This document shows, one piece after another, positions 6,112-13,430 of a stretch of 39,208 bases of DNA; the stretch's first letter is position 1; every line of letters begins with the position of its first letter. Under the pieces are notes generated by a model. That model was given only the letters and a program-made list of their open reading frames with translations, was not told the origin of the DNA and did not search any database. Where the stretch lies: NCBI RefSeq assembly GCF_002937115.1, contig NZ_NHRY01000264.1, positions 1 to 39,208 of the forward strand, written 5' to 3'. A program made the translations under genes and the position numbers. The stretch is from Rhodopila globiformis. GTDB lineage: Bacteria > Pseudomonadota > Alphaproteobacteria > Acetobacterales > Acetobacteraceae.

Positions 6112-7800
6112 TCACGGCAGCGTCGGCCCATGCTGGAACCGCCGCCACGCGCTCATCTGCACCGCCGAGGTCAGGCAGTGCACCACCACTGGCTTCGTCT
6201 TCACCGCAAACGCCCGGGCGACGCCGTCGGCGACCTCGGACTCCGTGCGGATGGTGATGCCCTCGGCGCCGAACGAGCGGGCCCAGGCGGCGAAGTCCGG
6301 ATTGGTCAGCCGCGTCGCCTCCATGAACCTGCGGTCCGGATAGCGCACATACGAATGCATCCCGATCGTGCCATACATCGCATTGTCTGAAATGATCACA
6401 ATCGGCGCGCCGCCATACTGGCAGGCGGTGGCGATCTCGTTGCCCATCATCAGCGCGCCGCCGTCGCCCATGAACGCCACCACCTGCCGGCCCGGTCGGC
6501 GCAGCGTGCCCGCCACCGCCATCGGCATGCCGGAGCCCATGGCGCCGACGACCGAGGACAGGAACACCTGCCCCGGCCGGAAGCGGAGATACCGGTGCAC
6601 ATACGACCCGAAATTGCCGGCGTCCGACGTGACCACCGCGTCGTCCGCCAGGTGCTTGTCGATCTCGCACACCACGGCGGCGAAATTCAGCCCGTCCGTC
6701 GCCGGCTCCCAGGTCTTTTCCAGCAGCGAGCGGTGGATCCGGTGCAGCCCGTCGGTCCAGTCACGCCGCTTCGCCGCGTCCGCCGGCGGCGGCAGCGCCA
6801 GCAGGCCCTTGATCACCTCGTGCGGATCGCACGGCATCCCCAGGTCGGGGCGCCAGACCCGGCCGACCTCGTTGGCGTCCGGCCAGATGTGCACCAGAGG
6901 CACCTGCGGCTGCGGCGCGCTAGGGAAGCTGTAGGACTGGCTGACCGTGTCCGTCAGCCGCTCGCCCAGTGCCACCAGCAGATCCGCCTTCTTCATCTCG
7001 CCGATGAGCGCCGGCGGCACCCGGATGCCCATGTAGCCGCCGTAGTTCGGATGATGCGCATCGAACAACTGCGGCCGCCGGTGCGTCGGGCTTATCGGCA
7101 GCACCCAGTCCTCCGACAGCCGACGCAGATCGTCGTACACCGCTGGGTCGTACAGGCTGCCGGCCAGCAGCGCCCCGCCCACCAGCACCAGCGGACGCTC
7201 GGCCTGCGCCAGCATCTCGGCCAGGCGCTGCAGGTCCTGCGTCCGCGGGCCGGCGACGACGCGCGGGCGGGGCGGGTCGAGCGCAGCGTCGGTGGTCTCG
7301 TCGAAAATGTCTTCCGGCAGGATCACCGCGACCGGGCCGGGCGTGCCGCTTTCGGCGACGTGGAACGCGCGGGCGATGGCTTCCGAGGCCTGCTCCGGTT
7401 CGTTCACCTCGATCACGCTTTTCGTGATGTCGGACAGCAGGCGTGAATAGTTCTGCTCCTGCAAGGCCAGCCGACCGAAATCCCGCCGCTCGACCTGGCC
7501 CACCAGCATCACCATCGGCGTCGCGTCGTGCCAGGCGGAGTGCAGCGATACCATCGCGTTCGACAACCCGGGGCCGCGCGAGACGATGCACACGCCGGCG
7601 CGGTGGCGCAGCCGTCCGTCGGCCACCGCCATGAAGCCGGCGCCGCCCTCGTGCCGGCAGACGATGATGCGGATCGTGTTGCGCTCGGTCAGCACGCTGG
7701 TCAGGCCGACATAGCTCTCGCCGGGGACGCAGAAGATCTGATCGACGTCGTGGGCTTCGAGACTGTCGGCCAGCAGCCGGGCAACGGTGGTGGTGGGCAT
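6112..7800 (-). CDS. Thiamine diphosphate-dependent enzyme, acetolactate synthase-like
   Basis: A 562-residue protein with the three-domain ThDP fold. The ATG at 7800 (MPTTTVARLLADSLEAHDVD) has AGGAGA upstream; the longer frame overlaps the divergent gene. The pyrimidine-binding domain shows FCVPGESYVGL (about 23-33) and the cofactor-activating Glu in RHEGGAG (E51). The PP domain shows GDGGALMMGN from about residue 445, then 'ISDNAMYG', the usual GDG-N metal/diphosphate motif. It resembles AHAS, glyoxylate carboligase, benzoylformate decarboxylase and sulfopyruvate decarboxylase. There is no ilvN-like small subunit nearby, so it is probably not the biosynthetic acetolactate synthase. The substrate is unknown. 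Confidence 0.85.
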   Translation of the reverse strand: MPTTTVARLLADSLEAHDVDQIFCVPGESYVGLTSVLTERNTIRIIVCRHEGGAGFMAVADGRLRHRAGVCIVSRGPGLSNAMVSLHSAWHDATPMVMLVGQVERRDFGRLALQEQNYSRLLSDITKSVIEVNEPEQASEAIARAFHVAESGTPGPVAVILPEDIFDETTDAALDPPRPRVVAGPRTQDLQRLAEMLAQAERPLVLVGGALLAGSLYDPAVYDDLRRLSEDWVLPISPTHRRPQLFDAHHPNYGGYMGIRVPPALIGEMKKADLLVALGERLTDTVSQSYSFPSAPQPQVPLVHIWPDANEVGRVWRPDLGMPCDPHEVIKGLLALPPPADAAKRRDWTDGLHRIHRSLLEKTWEPATDGLNFAAVVCEIDKHLADDAVVTSDAGNFGSYVHRYLRFRPGQVFLSSVVGAMGSGMPMAVAGTLRRPGRQVVAFMGDGGALMMGNEIATACQYGGAPIVIISDNAMYGTIGMHSYVRYPDRRFMEATRLTNPDFAAWARSFGAEGITIRTESEVADGVARAFAVKTKPVVVHCLTSAVQMSAWRRFQHGPTLP

Positions 7801-7880
7801 CCTGGTTGCGTCTCCTGCTTGTTTTGCCGGGCACGATAGGCGGGCTGTTTGCAGGTGACCAGGGACGCGCGGCCTGTTAC

Positions 7881-8468
7881 ATGCGCGCCATGCTGCAAAG
7901 AACCTATGCGCGCGTCCTGACGCTGGCCGGCTCCCGCTACGCAACGTGGTGGCTGGCGTTGATCGCCTTCGCCGAGGCGAGCTTCTTTCCGATCCCGCCC
8001 GACGCGCTGCTGATCCCGATGGCGCTGGCGAAGCCGCGGCACGCCAGGCGGTTCGCCGCCGTCTGCACCGCGGCGAGCGTCACCGGCGGCGCGCTGGGCT
8101 ACCTCATCGGTTACGCCGTGTTCGACCAGGTGGCCCGGCCGATCCTGGACGTGTACGGGTATGGCGCGGCGTATGCGGCGTTCCAGGCGAAGTTCCAGGA
8201 ATACGGCCTGTGGATCATCCTGATCAAAGGCCTGACGCCGATACCCTACAAGATCGTGACGATCGCGGCAGGCGCGGCCCGGTTCGAGTTCGCGGTGTTC
8301 ATGGCGGCGAGCGTGCTGACCCGCGGCGCCCGCTTCTTCCTGGTGGCGACGCTGCTGCACTTCTTCGGCGATTCGGTGCGGGACTTCATCGAGCGGCGGC
8401 TGACCCTGGTCACCAGCGCGCTGGCGGCCGCCATCGTCGGCGGGTTCGTGGCGCTGAAGCTGATGTGA
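7881..8468 (+). CDS. YqaA/DedA-like (SNARE-associated) inner-membrane protein
   Basis: A 195-residue polytopic membrane protein. The start is taken at 7881 (MRAMLQRTYAR); 7890 is equally possible, and upstream in-frame sequence is not family-like. The signature 'FAEASFFPIPPDALLIPMAL' spans about residues 26-45 and 'IKGLTPIPYKIVTIAAG' about 115-131. Both are re-entrant-loop motifs of the VTT/DedA superfamily, YqaA branch. DedA relatives take part in membrane lipid recycling and proton-motive-force-linked homeostasis. It is divergent from the ThDP gene, with 80 bp between starts. Confidence 0.85.
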   Translation: MRAMLQRTYARVLTLAGSRYATWWLALIAFAEASFFPIPPDALLIPMALAKPRHARRFAAVCTAASVTGGALGYLIGYAVFDQVARPILDVYGYGAAYAAFQAKFQEYGLWIILIKGLTPIPYKIVTIAAGAARFEFAVFMAASVLTRGARFFLVATLLHFFGDSVRDFIERRLTLVTSALAAAIVGGFVALKLM

Positions 8469-8543
8469 GACGTTGCGGCTGGAAGACCCGTTGGCGTTCC
8501 TGGATTGACCCAGCGGGTCGGAGCGGCTCCGGCTGATATGATG

Positions 8544-8592
8544 ATACGCCACGCGTATTATCCTTGACGTAATACACTTGGCGTATTAGATT
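8544..8592 (+). promoter_or_regulatory. Candidate higBA promoter and operator array
   Basis: Half-sites of the GTATTA/TAATAC type repeat: ATACGC (8544-8549) with GCGTAT (8553-8558), then TAATAC (8570-8575) with GTATTA (8583-8588). They bracket a -35-like TTGACG (8564-8569) and a -10-like TAGATT (8587-8592) spaced 17 bp apart. The region is visibly more AT-rich than its surroundings. It fits an antitoxin-bound autoregulatory promoter. Confidence 0.55.
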
Positions 8593-8658
8593 TTTCCTGC
8601 GGGCGTAAACCATTCCTTAACCCCCGGCCGGCATTGTCCGGGGTCCAAGGGAATGCGC

Positions 8659-8982
8659 ATGATCCGCTCGATCAAGGGCTCCGCGACGCGGCAGTTCGTC
8701 GAAAATGGCAAGTCCAGATTTTCCGGCATGGATGTCGCGCTCGCCCACCGGCGGCTTCGGCAGGTCAACACCGCTTCCAGCCTGCAGGCACTGGCAGGAT
8801 TGAACAGCGTTGGCCTGCACAAGCTGAAGGGCGACCTGCGGGACTTCTGGTCGGTCGACGTCAACGCCGGCTGGCGCATCCTGTTCCGCTTCAAGGACGG
8901 AAACGCCTATGACGTCCACATCCTGGACCCGCACTGCCATGGATCAGATCGTCATGGCTCCTCCGGCCCCGATCCGGGATGA
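8659..8982 (+). CDS. higB: HigB-type (RelE/ParE superfamily) toxin
   Basis: A 107-residue protein. The ATG at 8659 (MIRSIKGSATRQF) is six bases after AAGGGA; an ATG two codons earlier leaves no spacing. The family pattern is clear: 'IKGSATRQFVENG', 'LHKLKGDLRDFWSVDVN' and 'WRILFRFKDGNAYDVHILD'. HigB toxins are ribosome-dependent mRNA interferases. The last residues (HGSDRHGSSGPDPG) overlap the antitoxin gene in another frame. The toxin-first order is typical of higBA. Confidence 0.88.
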   Translation: MIRSIKGSATRQFVENGKSRFSGMDVALAHRRLRQVNTASSLQALAGLNSVGLHKLKGDLRDFWSVDVNAGWRILFRFKDGNAYDVHILDPHCHGSDRHGSSGPDPG

Positions 8983-9292
8983 TGAGGAAACCTTCCACTA
9001 CCCCGACGGCGTGACGCTGCCGCCGTCGCACCCCGGCGAGACCCTGGCCGACGAACTCGCGGCACGCGGGCTGACCGCCAGTGCCCTGGCGCTGAAGCTG
9101 CGGGTGCCGGCCAACCGCATCTCCGACATCCTGCGCGGCCGGCGGGCCGTCACCGCCGAGACGGCGTTGCGACTCGGCCGCTATTTCGGTACCGGCGCGA
9201 AATTCTGGGTCGATCTCCAGGCGGCCCATGACCTGGCGGTTGCCGAGCGCGACTTCGGCGCACTCATTGAAAAGGAGGTCGATCCGGCCTAG
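8939..9292 (+). CDS. higA: HigA-type antitoxin (Xre-family HTH)
   Basis: A 117-residue protein if started at 8939 (MDQIVMAPP), overlapping higB by 44 bases; 8954 and 8909 are alternative starts. The HigA hallmark 'HPGETLADELAARG' is followed by the helix-turn-helix 'ALALKLRVPANRISDILRGR' and 'TALRLGRYFGTGAKFWVDLQ', all diagnostic. It is expected to bind HigB and to repress the promoter at 8544-8592. Confidence 0.9.
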   Translation: MDQIVMAPPAPIRDDEETFHYPDGVTLPPSHPGETLADELAARGLTASALALKLRVPANRISDILRGRRAVTAETALRLGRYFGTGAKFWVDLQAAHDLAVAERDFGALIEKEVDPA

Positions 9293-9451
9293 CCCCGCCG
9301 CGGGCGGCACAATCTGCCCGGCAAGATCCGGCCAATCGGCAGGATCTGCCGGATGGGGCGTTGGGGAATCGTTGCGCGACAAGGCTCTCGGGTCCTGGCA
9401 TTCAACGTGCTTTCAGGATGGCACCCAACTCTCAGCTTCAGGGAGAGGCCC

Positions 9452-9673
9452 ATGTCGATCAGCGGCATAACAGGGTTGAGCGGGGTCAGCTATGGCATGC
9501 CGGCGCTTTCCAGCCAGGCAACCACCACCTCGGAGCAACCGCCGAAAGCCACGGAGCCCATCAAGCCGGAGACGCCAGTCACGGGTGATCTATCAACGAC
9601 GCTGTCGCCAATCGTGCTTGCGACGCTGACGGGCGAGCACGTGGCGTTGCATGGCTCATCCTTCGGCTCCTGA
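9452..9673 (+). CDS. Small protein of unknown function
   Basis: A 73-residue reading frame starting MSISGITGLSGVSYGMPAL, with a strong GGGAGAGG ribosome site five bases before the ATG. The composition is low-complexity: Gly/Ser-rich at the N-terminus, then Thr/Pro/Glu-rich (SEQPPKATEPIKPETPVTG), then a short hydrophobic C-terminal segment. No domain or signal peptide was recognised. It stands alone between higBA and a repeat block. Confidence 0.45.
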   Translation: MSISGITGLSGVSYGMPALSSQATTTSEQPPKATEPIKPETPVTGDLSTTLSPIVLATLTGEHVALHGSSFGS

Positions 9674-9690
9674 GTACTGGCCCGGCGCGT

Positions 9691-10092
9691 CCCTACCGCA
9701 TGCGCAGAGCTCGGAAACGGTTTGCCGCGGGCCCTGGCGCCCATCGTCATGGCCAGCAGGCCGCGGCCTGCCGCGATCAGGCGCGTGACACCGGGCAGGA
9801 CGGCGACGGGAACCCCGGTATCTTGGCGTCTTGGCGTTGAACAGGAACGGTGCCACCGCGCCCGGCGCTGATGGGTGCGCTGCGCCGCTGGCCCGTGCGG
9901 TTGGTTCCACCGATAAAACGCCAAGACGCCAAGATACCGGGGCACGCGTCACTGTCCGGGGTGGTGGCGGCCTGTCATGCCCTCGGTCGCTTCATGCCGA
10001 TCCGTACCGCTGCGGGATCGGCAAGAAGGCATTGCCGCGGCATCCGGCCAAGGTGGCCCGGGTTGTTCCCGGGATGTGTGCATGCCGTAGGG
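9691..10092. repeat. Second nested palindromic element (about 400 bp)
   Basis: The outer pair 9691-9718 with 10065-10092 (22/28) is the same arm family as the third shell of the 2838-3235 element. Inside it 9813-9838 and 9917-9942 form a perfect 26-bp inverted repeat. A 16-base self-palindrome lies at 9756-9771. The segment 9917-9979 recurs at 22544-22606 with 61 of 63 bases identical. Confidence 0.75.
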
Positions 10093-10533
10093 CGTGTCCT
10101 TGCCCGGCGGCCGGCGCGGTCGGACACCGCATCCCGCGGCCACATGAAGCCGCCAGGACCGCTCGGCCTGCAGCCTGGGCCCTGCCGCCTGGTAGGCGCG
10201 GTCCGGGAACCCGGCCTCTCCTCGCAGAGGCAACAGGCTGCCGTCGCTCCAGCCGATGAACGGCGCGGCACGCGGGCCGCGCGACAGAGCGCCCAAGGCG
10301 TTCACACCGTCACTCCCGGGAAGGTCCGGACACGCCAGCGCATGGCCGGCGACCGTGATGCAGCGCGGCGGCTCCGGCCACCGGGTCTTTCTCCCTCCCT
10401 ATTCGCCCTGTCCTGATCGCCGCATGCCATCGCCCACCCGTACACGAGGCCGCGCGCGGCGGCGGAGCGGTCTGGCAAGACGGTTCTCGCTCCCTACCTG
10501 ACGGTCGAACGAAACGGCGGGAAGGACAACGCG
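10093..10533. other. Gene-free stretch upstream of the ferritin-like gene
   Basis: Only short frames with biased composition on both strands; none has a ribosome site or a family-like sequence. The promoter of the downstream gene should lie at its right end; no clear -35/-10 pair was found. Confidence 0.4.
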
Positions 10534-11091
10534 GTGAGTGCAAGCCAGGCCAGCAGCAAACCGTTCCTGAGCGACGTGCAGACGTTGCGGGAACGGGCCC
10601 GTCAGAACATGACCGAGGGCGTGGTCACGAAAAGCTATGGCGGCGACGTCAGGCGCACGATCGAGATCCTGCAGTCGGTGCTGGCGACCGAGATCGTCTG
10701 CGTGCTGCGCTACACGATGCATGCGGTGACCGCCACCGGCATCGCCAGCGAGGCGATCAAGGCCGAGTTCGCCCAGCACGCCCGCGAGGAGCAGGACCAT
10801 ATGATGGCGGTCGCGGAACGGATCAACCAGCTCGGCGGCAAACCGAACTTCAATCCCGAAGGGCTGGCGACCCGCTCGGCCTCGCAATACGCCGAGGGCG
10901 CGAACCTGGTCGACATGATCAAGGAGAACCTGATCGCGGAGCGGATTGCCGTTGACCACTACCGCGAACTGATCCGCTATTTCGGCGACGACGACCCGGC
11001 GACGCGGGTGATGCTGCAGGGCATCCTGGCCACCGAGGAAGAGCATGCCTCGGACATGCTCGACCTGCTGGAGGCGCACGAGGGGCACTGA
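10534..11091 (+). CDS. Bacterioferritin/ferritin-like di-iron protein
   Basis: A 185-residue four-helix protein from a GTG at 10534 with AAGGA upstream. The di-iron ligands are visible in order: Glu in 'QSVLATEIVCVLRY' (about 47-60), the 'REEQDHMMAVAERI' pair (about 84-97), Glu in 'NLIAERIAVDHYREL' and 'ILATEEEHASDMLDLL' near the C-terminus. It lacks an obvious heme-ligand Met in the classical Bfr position, so it may be a Dps- or ferritin-like variant. Likely role: iron storage or oxidative protection in the cytoplasm. The gene appears monocistronic. Confidence 0.88.
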   Translation: MSASQASSKPFLSDVQTLRERARQNMTEGVVTKSYGGDVRRTIEILQSVLATEIVCVLRYTMHAVTATGIASEAIKAEFAQHAREEQDHMMAVAERINQLGGKPNFNPEGLATRSASQYAEGANLVDMIKENLIAERIAVDHYRELIRYFGDDDPATRVMLQGILATEEEHASDMLDLLEAHEGH

Positions 11092-11117
11092 TCGGCACCG
11101 GGGGCCCCGACCCCATA

Positions 11118-11278
11118 GGCGTTAAACTGGTGGGATCGGGGCGCCGGCGTTGCTATACCGTCATGGTGGGTGCAGGCCCACCATCCACGCCTTCTGCTGA
11201 TATCGGCACCGCAAGGCGTGGATGGCAGCCGCCATGACGACAAAGCAGTCGCACCGCCTGAACCCCTATTTTAACGCC
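11118..11278. repeat. About 160-bp repeat with terminal inverted arms, copy 1
   Basis: Outer arms 11118-11134 and 11263-11278 are imperfect inverted copies starting GGCGTTAA. The core has a perfect 13-bp inverted pair CCATCCACGCCTT (11181-11193) and its complement (11213-11225). A second copy lies at 16070-16238, and the same core with different outer arms lies at 27284-27472. Size and structure resemble a MITE, but no transposase of matching ends is visible. Confidence 0.8.
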
Positions 11279-11300
11279 AACGGGGGCGCGGGCCCTCCCC

Positions 11301-11348
11301 CGGCTTGTCCACGTCACCTGTTCAGGCACGTGTGGCGCGGACAAGCCG
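11301..11348. repeat. Degenerate palindromic repeat related to 2955-3034
   Basis: CGGCTTGTCC (11301-11310) and its complement (11339-11348) flank a diverged loop. The bases that follow (ACCATGACGATGG) match those after the 2955-3034 palindrome. The remaining bases to 11671 hold no convincing gene; one weak minus-strand frame (11396-11602) is listed as rejected. Confidence 0.6.
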
Positions 11349-11671
11349 GACCATGACGATGGGGGAACGCGTCGGATGATTTGATTGACTCATTATCACA
11401 ACACCGTGAAATTATCGTTGCCACACGGCGCCGCCGTATGCGGCTGTCGCTTGCCAACCCTCGGTCCGGCAACGGGCCGCAGCGTGTACAACCGGCCAGG
11501 ACGCCGGTGCAACGGCGCGGCCAGGAATTGCCGGGCCAGGTCGATCGGGTGGCATGAAATCCCGGCAGACCAGGCCATATCAGCCCTGCCGGCCCGTGGC
11601 ATGATCCTGCCAAAGCTGACGAATGTGGCTGCAAACCATGCGCCGGCGCGATTCCGGCCGGGAGAAGCGCG

Positions 11672-11908
11672 CTAACCGGATGGCTGCGCCAACAGCCTGA
11701 ACGCCTGATCCAGCGCCTGCTGCGCGGAGTCCGGCTCGGCGAACCCCGCGTCGGTCCGTCCGTTGCGCCATCCGTGCCAGTAGGCCCGGGAGCGATCGGA
11801 TCCGGGTGCGGGGCTACCGTGGAATCCGTCGAGGTAGCCCTCGAGGACATCGCCCTCATCCAGTTGCCTAAAATCTGCGACGGTTCTCACCGGAGCAAAT
11901 TCCGCCAT
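11672..11908 (-). CDS. Small protein with a ribosome modulation factor-like motif
   Basis: A 78-residue protein. The ATG at 11908 (MAEFAPVRTVADF) follows GAGG with five-base spacing. Residues 23-50 read 'EGYLDGFHGSPAPG' then 'DRSRAYWHGWRNG'. This matches the RMF layout of a GY-x-x-G segment followed by a W-x-x-GW segment, known from E. coli RMF, which dimerises 70S ribosomes in stationary phase. It has an extra C-terminal tail of about 28 residues. It is divergent from the signal-synthase operon, sharing an AT-rich 116-bp gap. The RMF relationship is by motif only. Confidence 0.5.
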   Translation of the reverse strand: MAEFAPVRTVADFRQLDEGDVLEGYLDGFHGSPAPGSDRSRAYWHGWRNGRTDAGFAEPDSAQQALDQAFRLLAQPSG

Positions 11909-11979
11909 GGGCACCTCACCAGCCTGATCATTATTGCAGCTGCTCAGACGAGAGCCTCATCGCGCGCAGATTGGTGATA

Positions 11980-11993
11980 TATATCGATATAGT
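11980..11993 (+). promoter_or_regulatory. AT-rich palindrome and -10-like box before the synthase operon
   Basis: TATATCGATATA (11980-11991) is a perfect palindrome overlapping TATAGT (11988-11993), a five-of-six match to a -10 box. No good -35 is seen 16-18 bp upstream, which suggests an activator-dependent promoter. Confidence 0.4.
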
Positions 11994-12024
11994 CTCCTCG
12001 TTGCAACCAAACATGGAGACTAGT

Positions 12025-12759
12025 ATGTTGCTCTCGCTTACCCGTCATTCCGCCGGTGTGTCCCGTCAGGCTCATGCGAACGTACCAGCCGGCCAGTCGC
12101 AATACTTTGCCAGGCTTGCGCTTGATGACCAGACCAGACGCGACGCCTACCGGCTGCGCTATGACAGCTACCTTGCATCAGGCTTCATCGCACCAAGCGA
12201 AACCCGACTGTTTCAGGACATTTACGATGATCTTTCCAATTGCCAAACCATCGTTCTGTATGATCAACATGAGCCGGTAGCGTCCGTGCGCACCTGCTTT
12301 CTCGCGTCCGGCTCGCCGCAGCGGTCCCCGGCCATGGACACTTATCCCGAACAGGTCACGGCCTTGCTGCGCCAGCAAACGCCGACCGGGATCGGTGGCC
12401 GCGGCATTGAAACGACCCGGTTGGTCAGAAGCCCGGCCGCGGAAAACAACCAGGGGCTGGTGTTTCTTCTGTACCGCCTCGCCGGATATGTCGGCATGAT
12501 GGCACACACTCAGATATTGCTGGCATGCGTGCGGCAGAACCATGTATCGTTTTACCGGCGACTTGGCTACACCCCCGCAACGGAAGCACGATCATACCCG
12601 GGTCTGAACTGTCCCATGCTGCTCATGTCCTGCACCCGTCAACGCTATGATGAAATCCGCGGCGCATTTCCTCTGATCGACCCGTATGCCGGCGCGACGG
12701 AGACGCTTGACGGATTCCTGTCAGGCGAAACCATCCCGGTATCCTTGTTACGTTCCTGA
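12025..12759 (+). CDS. N-acyl amino acid synthase / acylhomoserine lactone synthase-like protein (FeeM/LuxI GNAT fold)
   Basis: A 244-residue protein from the ATG at 12025, which has GGAG six bases upstream; an ATG at 12013 has none. Residues line up with the AHL-synthase/FeeM fold: 'YRLRYDSYLASGF' at 42-54, 'LFQDIYDD' at 62-69, 'PVASVRTC' at 84-91 and 'GIETTRLVRSP' at 127-137. These place the conserved R45, D65/D68, R89, E129 and R132. Such enzymes transfer an acyl chain from acyl-ACP to an amino acid (FeeM, long-chain N-acyl tyrosine) or to SAM (LuxI). 'F-x-D-x-YDD' and 'IETTR' look closer to FeeM. The base composition is visibly less GC-rich than its neighbours. The ICMT-like gene starts two bases after its stop. 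Confidence 0.75.
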   Translation: MLLSLTRHSAGVSRQAHANVPAGQSQYFARLALDDQTRRDAYRLRYDSYLASGFIAPSETRLFQDIYDDLSNCQTIVLYDQHEPVASVRTCFLASGSPQRSPAMDTYPEQVTALLRQQTPTGIGGRGIETTRLVRSPAAENNQGLVFLLYRLAGYVGMMAHTQILLACVRQNHVSFYRRLGYTPATEARSYPGLNCPMLLMSCTRQRYDEIRGAFPLIDPYAGATETLDGFLSGETIPVSLLRS

Positions 12760-12761
12760 CG

Positions 12762-13430
12762 ATGAACCTCCAGATCACCGGCACCAGTCTCTTCCTGCCT
12801 ATATTCGTATCGCTGGTCGCGTTCTGCTCGTTTGCCTGGGCACTGCGCGGCCATTTCGTGACGGTGGGGCGCATTCCGCAAGGAATGCGCCTACTGTCGG
12901 CCGCCAGCCTGCTGTCCTACCTCGCGTATCTCGGCCTGCTGTTCCGGCAGGGTCACGGATCGGCCGCCGGAACCATGCCGGGGCTGACCGGCTTTGCGGC
13001 GTCCCTCATGCTGTTCTGGTGGACCGTGGCCGAAACCAGGCGGCACCGGCTGCGCCTGGCCTATAGCGATGCCGGGCCGGACAGGATCCACGCCGGCGGA
13101 CCTTATGCCTTCGTGCGGCATCCTTTCTACCTGTCCTACATCATCTTCTGGATCAGCACCGCCCTGATCGCCGGGTCATGGCAATGGGTGATGGCCGTGA
13201 TCCTTACGCTATGGTATGTGCGCATCGCGCGGGGCGAGGAACGGCGCTTCGGATCGTCAGGGTTGTCGCTCGCCTATGACGGATACAGGCAACGGACCGG
13301 CATGCTGCTGCCGCGGCTCCGGCGCCGGCCGCGGACCTTCAGTTCCGCTGCCGGGCGGACTGAGCTGCCCGGGCAACCCACCGGTTCGCGCCCTCCGCCG
13401 CGGCCTCTGCCTTCCCAGTCATCCCAATGA
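12762..13430 (+). CDS. ICMT-like membrane methyltransferase
   Basis: A 222-residue integral membrane protein with about five helices, starting two bases after the synthase stop. The isoprenylcysteine carboxyl methyltransferase/PEMT signature is intact: GGPYAFVRHPFYLSY at 112-126 (R119, H120, P121) and the EE pair at 159-160 within RIARGEERRF. In this superfamily these residues bind SAM and allow methylation of a lipophilic substrate in the membrane, often a carboxylate. A proline-rich tail (about 190-222) follows the fold. Its stop overlaps the GGDEF/EAL start (ATGA). Next to an acylating synthase, an N-acyl amino acid carboxylate is an obvious candidate substrate, but this is inference. Confidence 0.8.
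   Translation: MNLQITGTSLFLPIFVSLVAFCSFAWALRGHFVTVGRIPQGMRLLSAASLLSYLAYLGLLFRQGHGSAAGTMPGLTGFAASLMLFWWTVAETRRHRLRLAYSDAGPDRIHAGGPYAFVRHPFYLSYIIFWISTALIAGSWQWVMAVILTLWYVRIARGEERRFGSSGLSLAYDGYRQRTGMLLPRLRRRPRTFSSAAGRTELPGQPTGSRPPPRPLPSQSSQ

Larger units (their letters stand above)
5391..6123. repeat. Imperfect 29-bp direct repeat flanking mazEF
   Basis: 5391-5419 and 6095-6123 share 25 of 29 bases, beginning with an identical 14-base CCCCGGTCACCGCG. The right copy covers the last codons of the minus-strand ThDP-enzyme gene. Between them sits exactly the MazE/MazF module, as if it had been inserted with a duplicated flank. Chance or local duplication is not excluded. Confidence 0.5.

Noticed and set aside
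6112..7800. Naming the ThDP enzyme ilvB
   Set aside because: The similarity is to the superfamily fold only; no regulatory subunit or branched-chain genes accompany it.
9400..9415. Sigma-54-like promoter before the small 9452 gene (TGGCATTCAACGTGCT)
   Set aside because: The -12 element lacks TTGC and the match could easily be chance.
10310..10543. Short minus-strand frame upstream of the ferritin-like gene
   Set aside because: No ribosome site, Arg/Pro-rich product, and it overlaps the promoter and start of the supported gene.
11396..11602. 68-codon minus-strand frame downstream of the RMF-like gene
   Set aside because: AGGA is only two bases from the ATG, no domain is visible, and an overlapping frame exists on the other strand.
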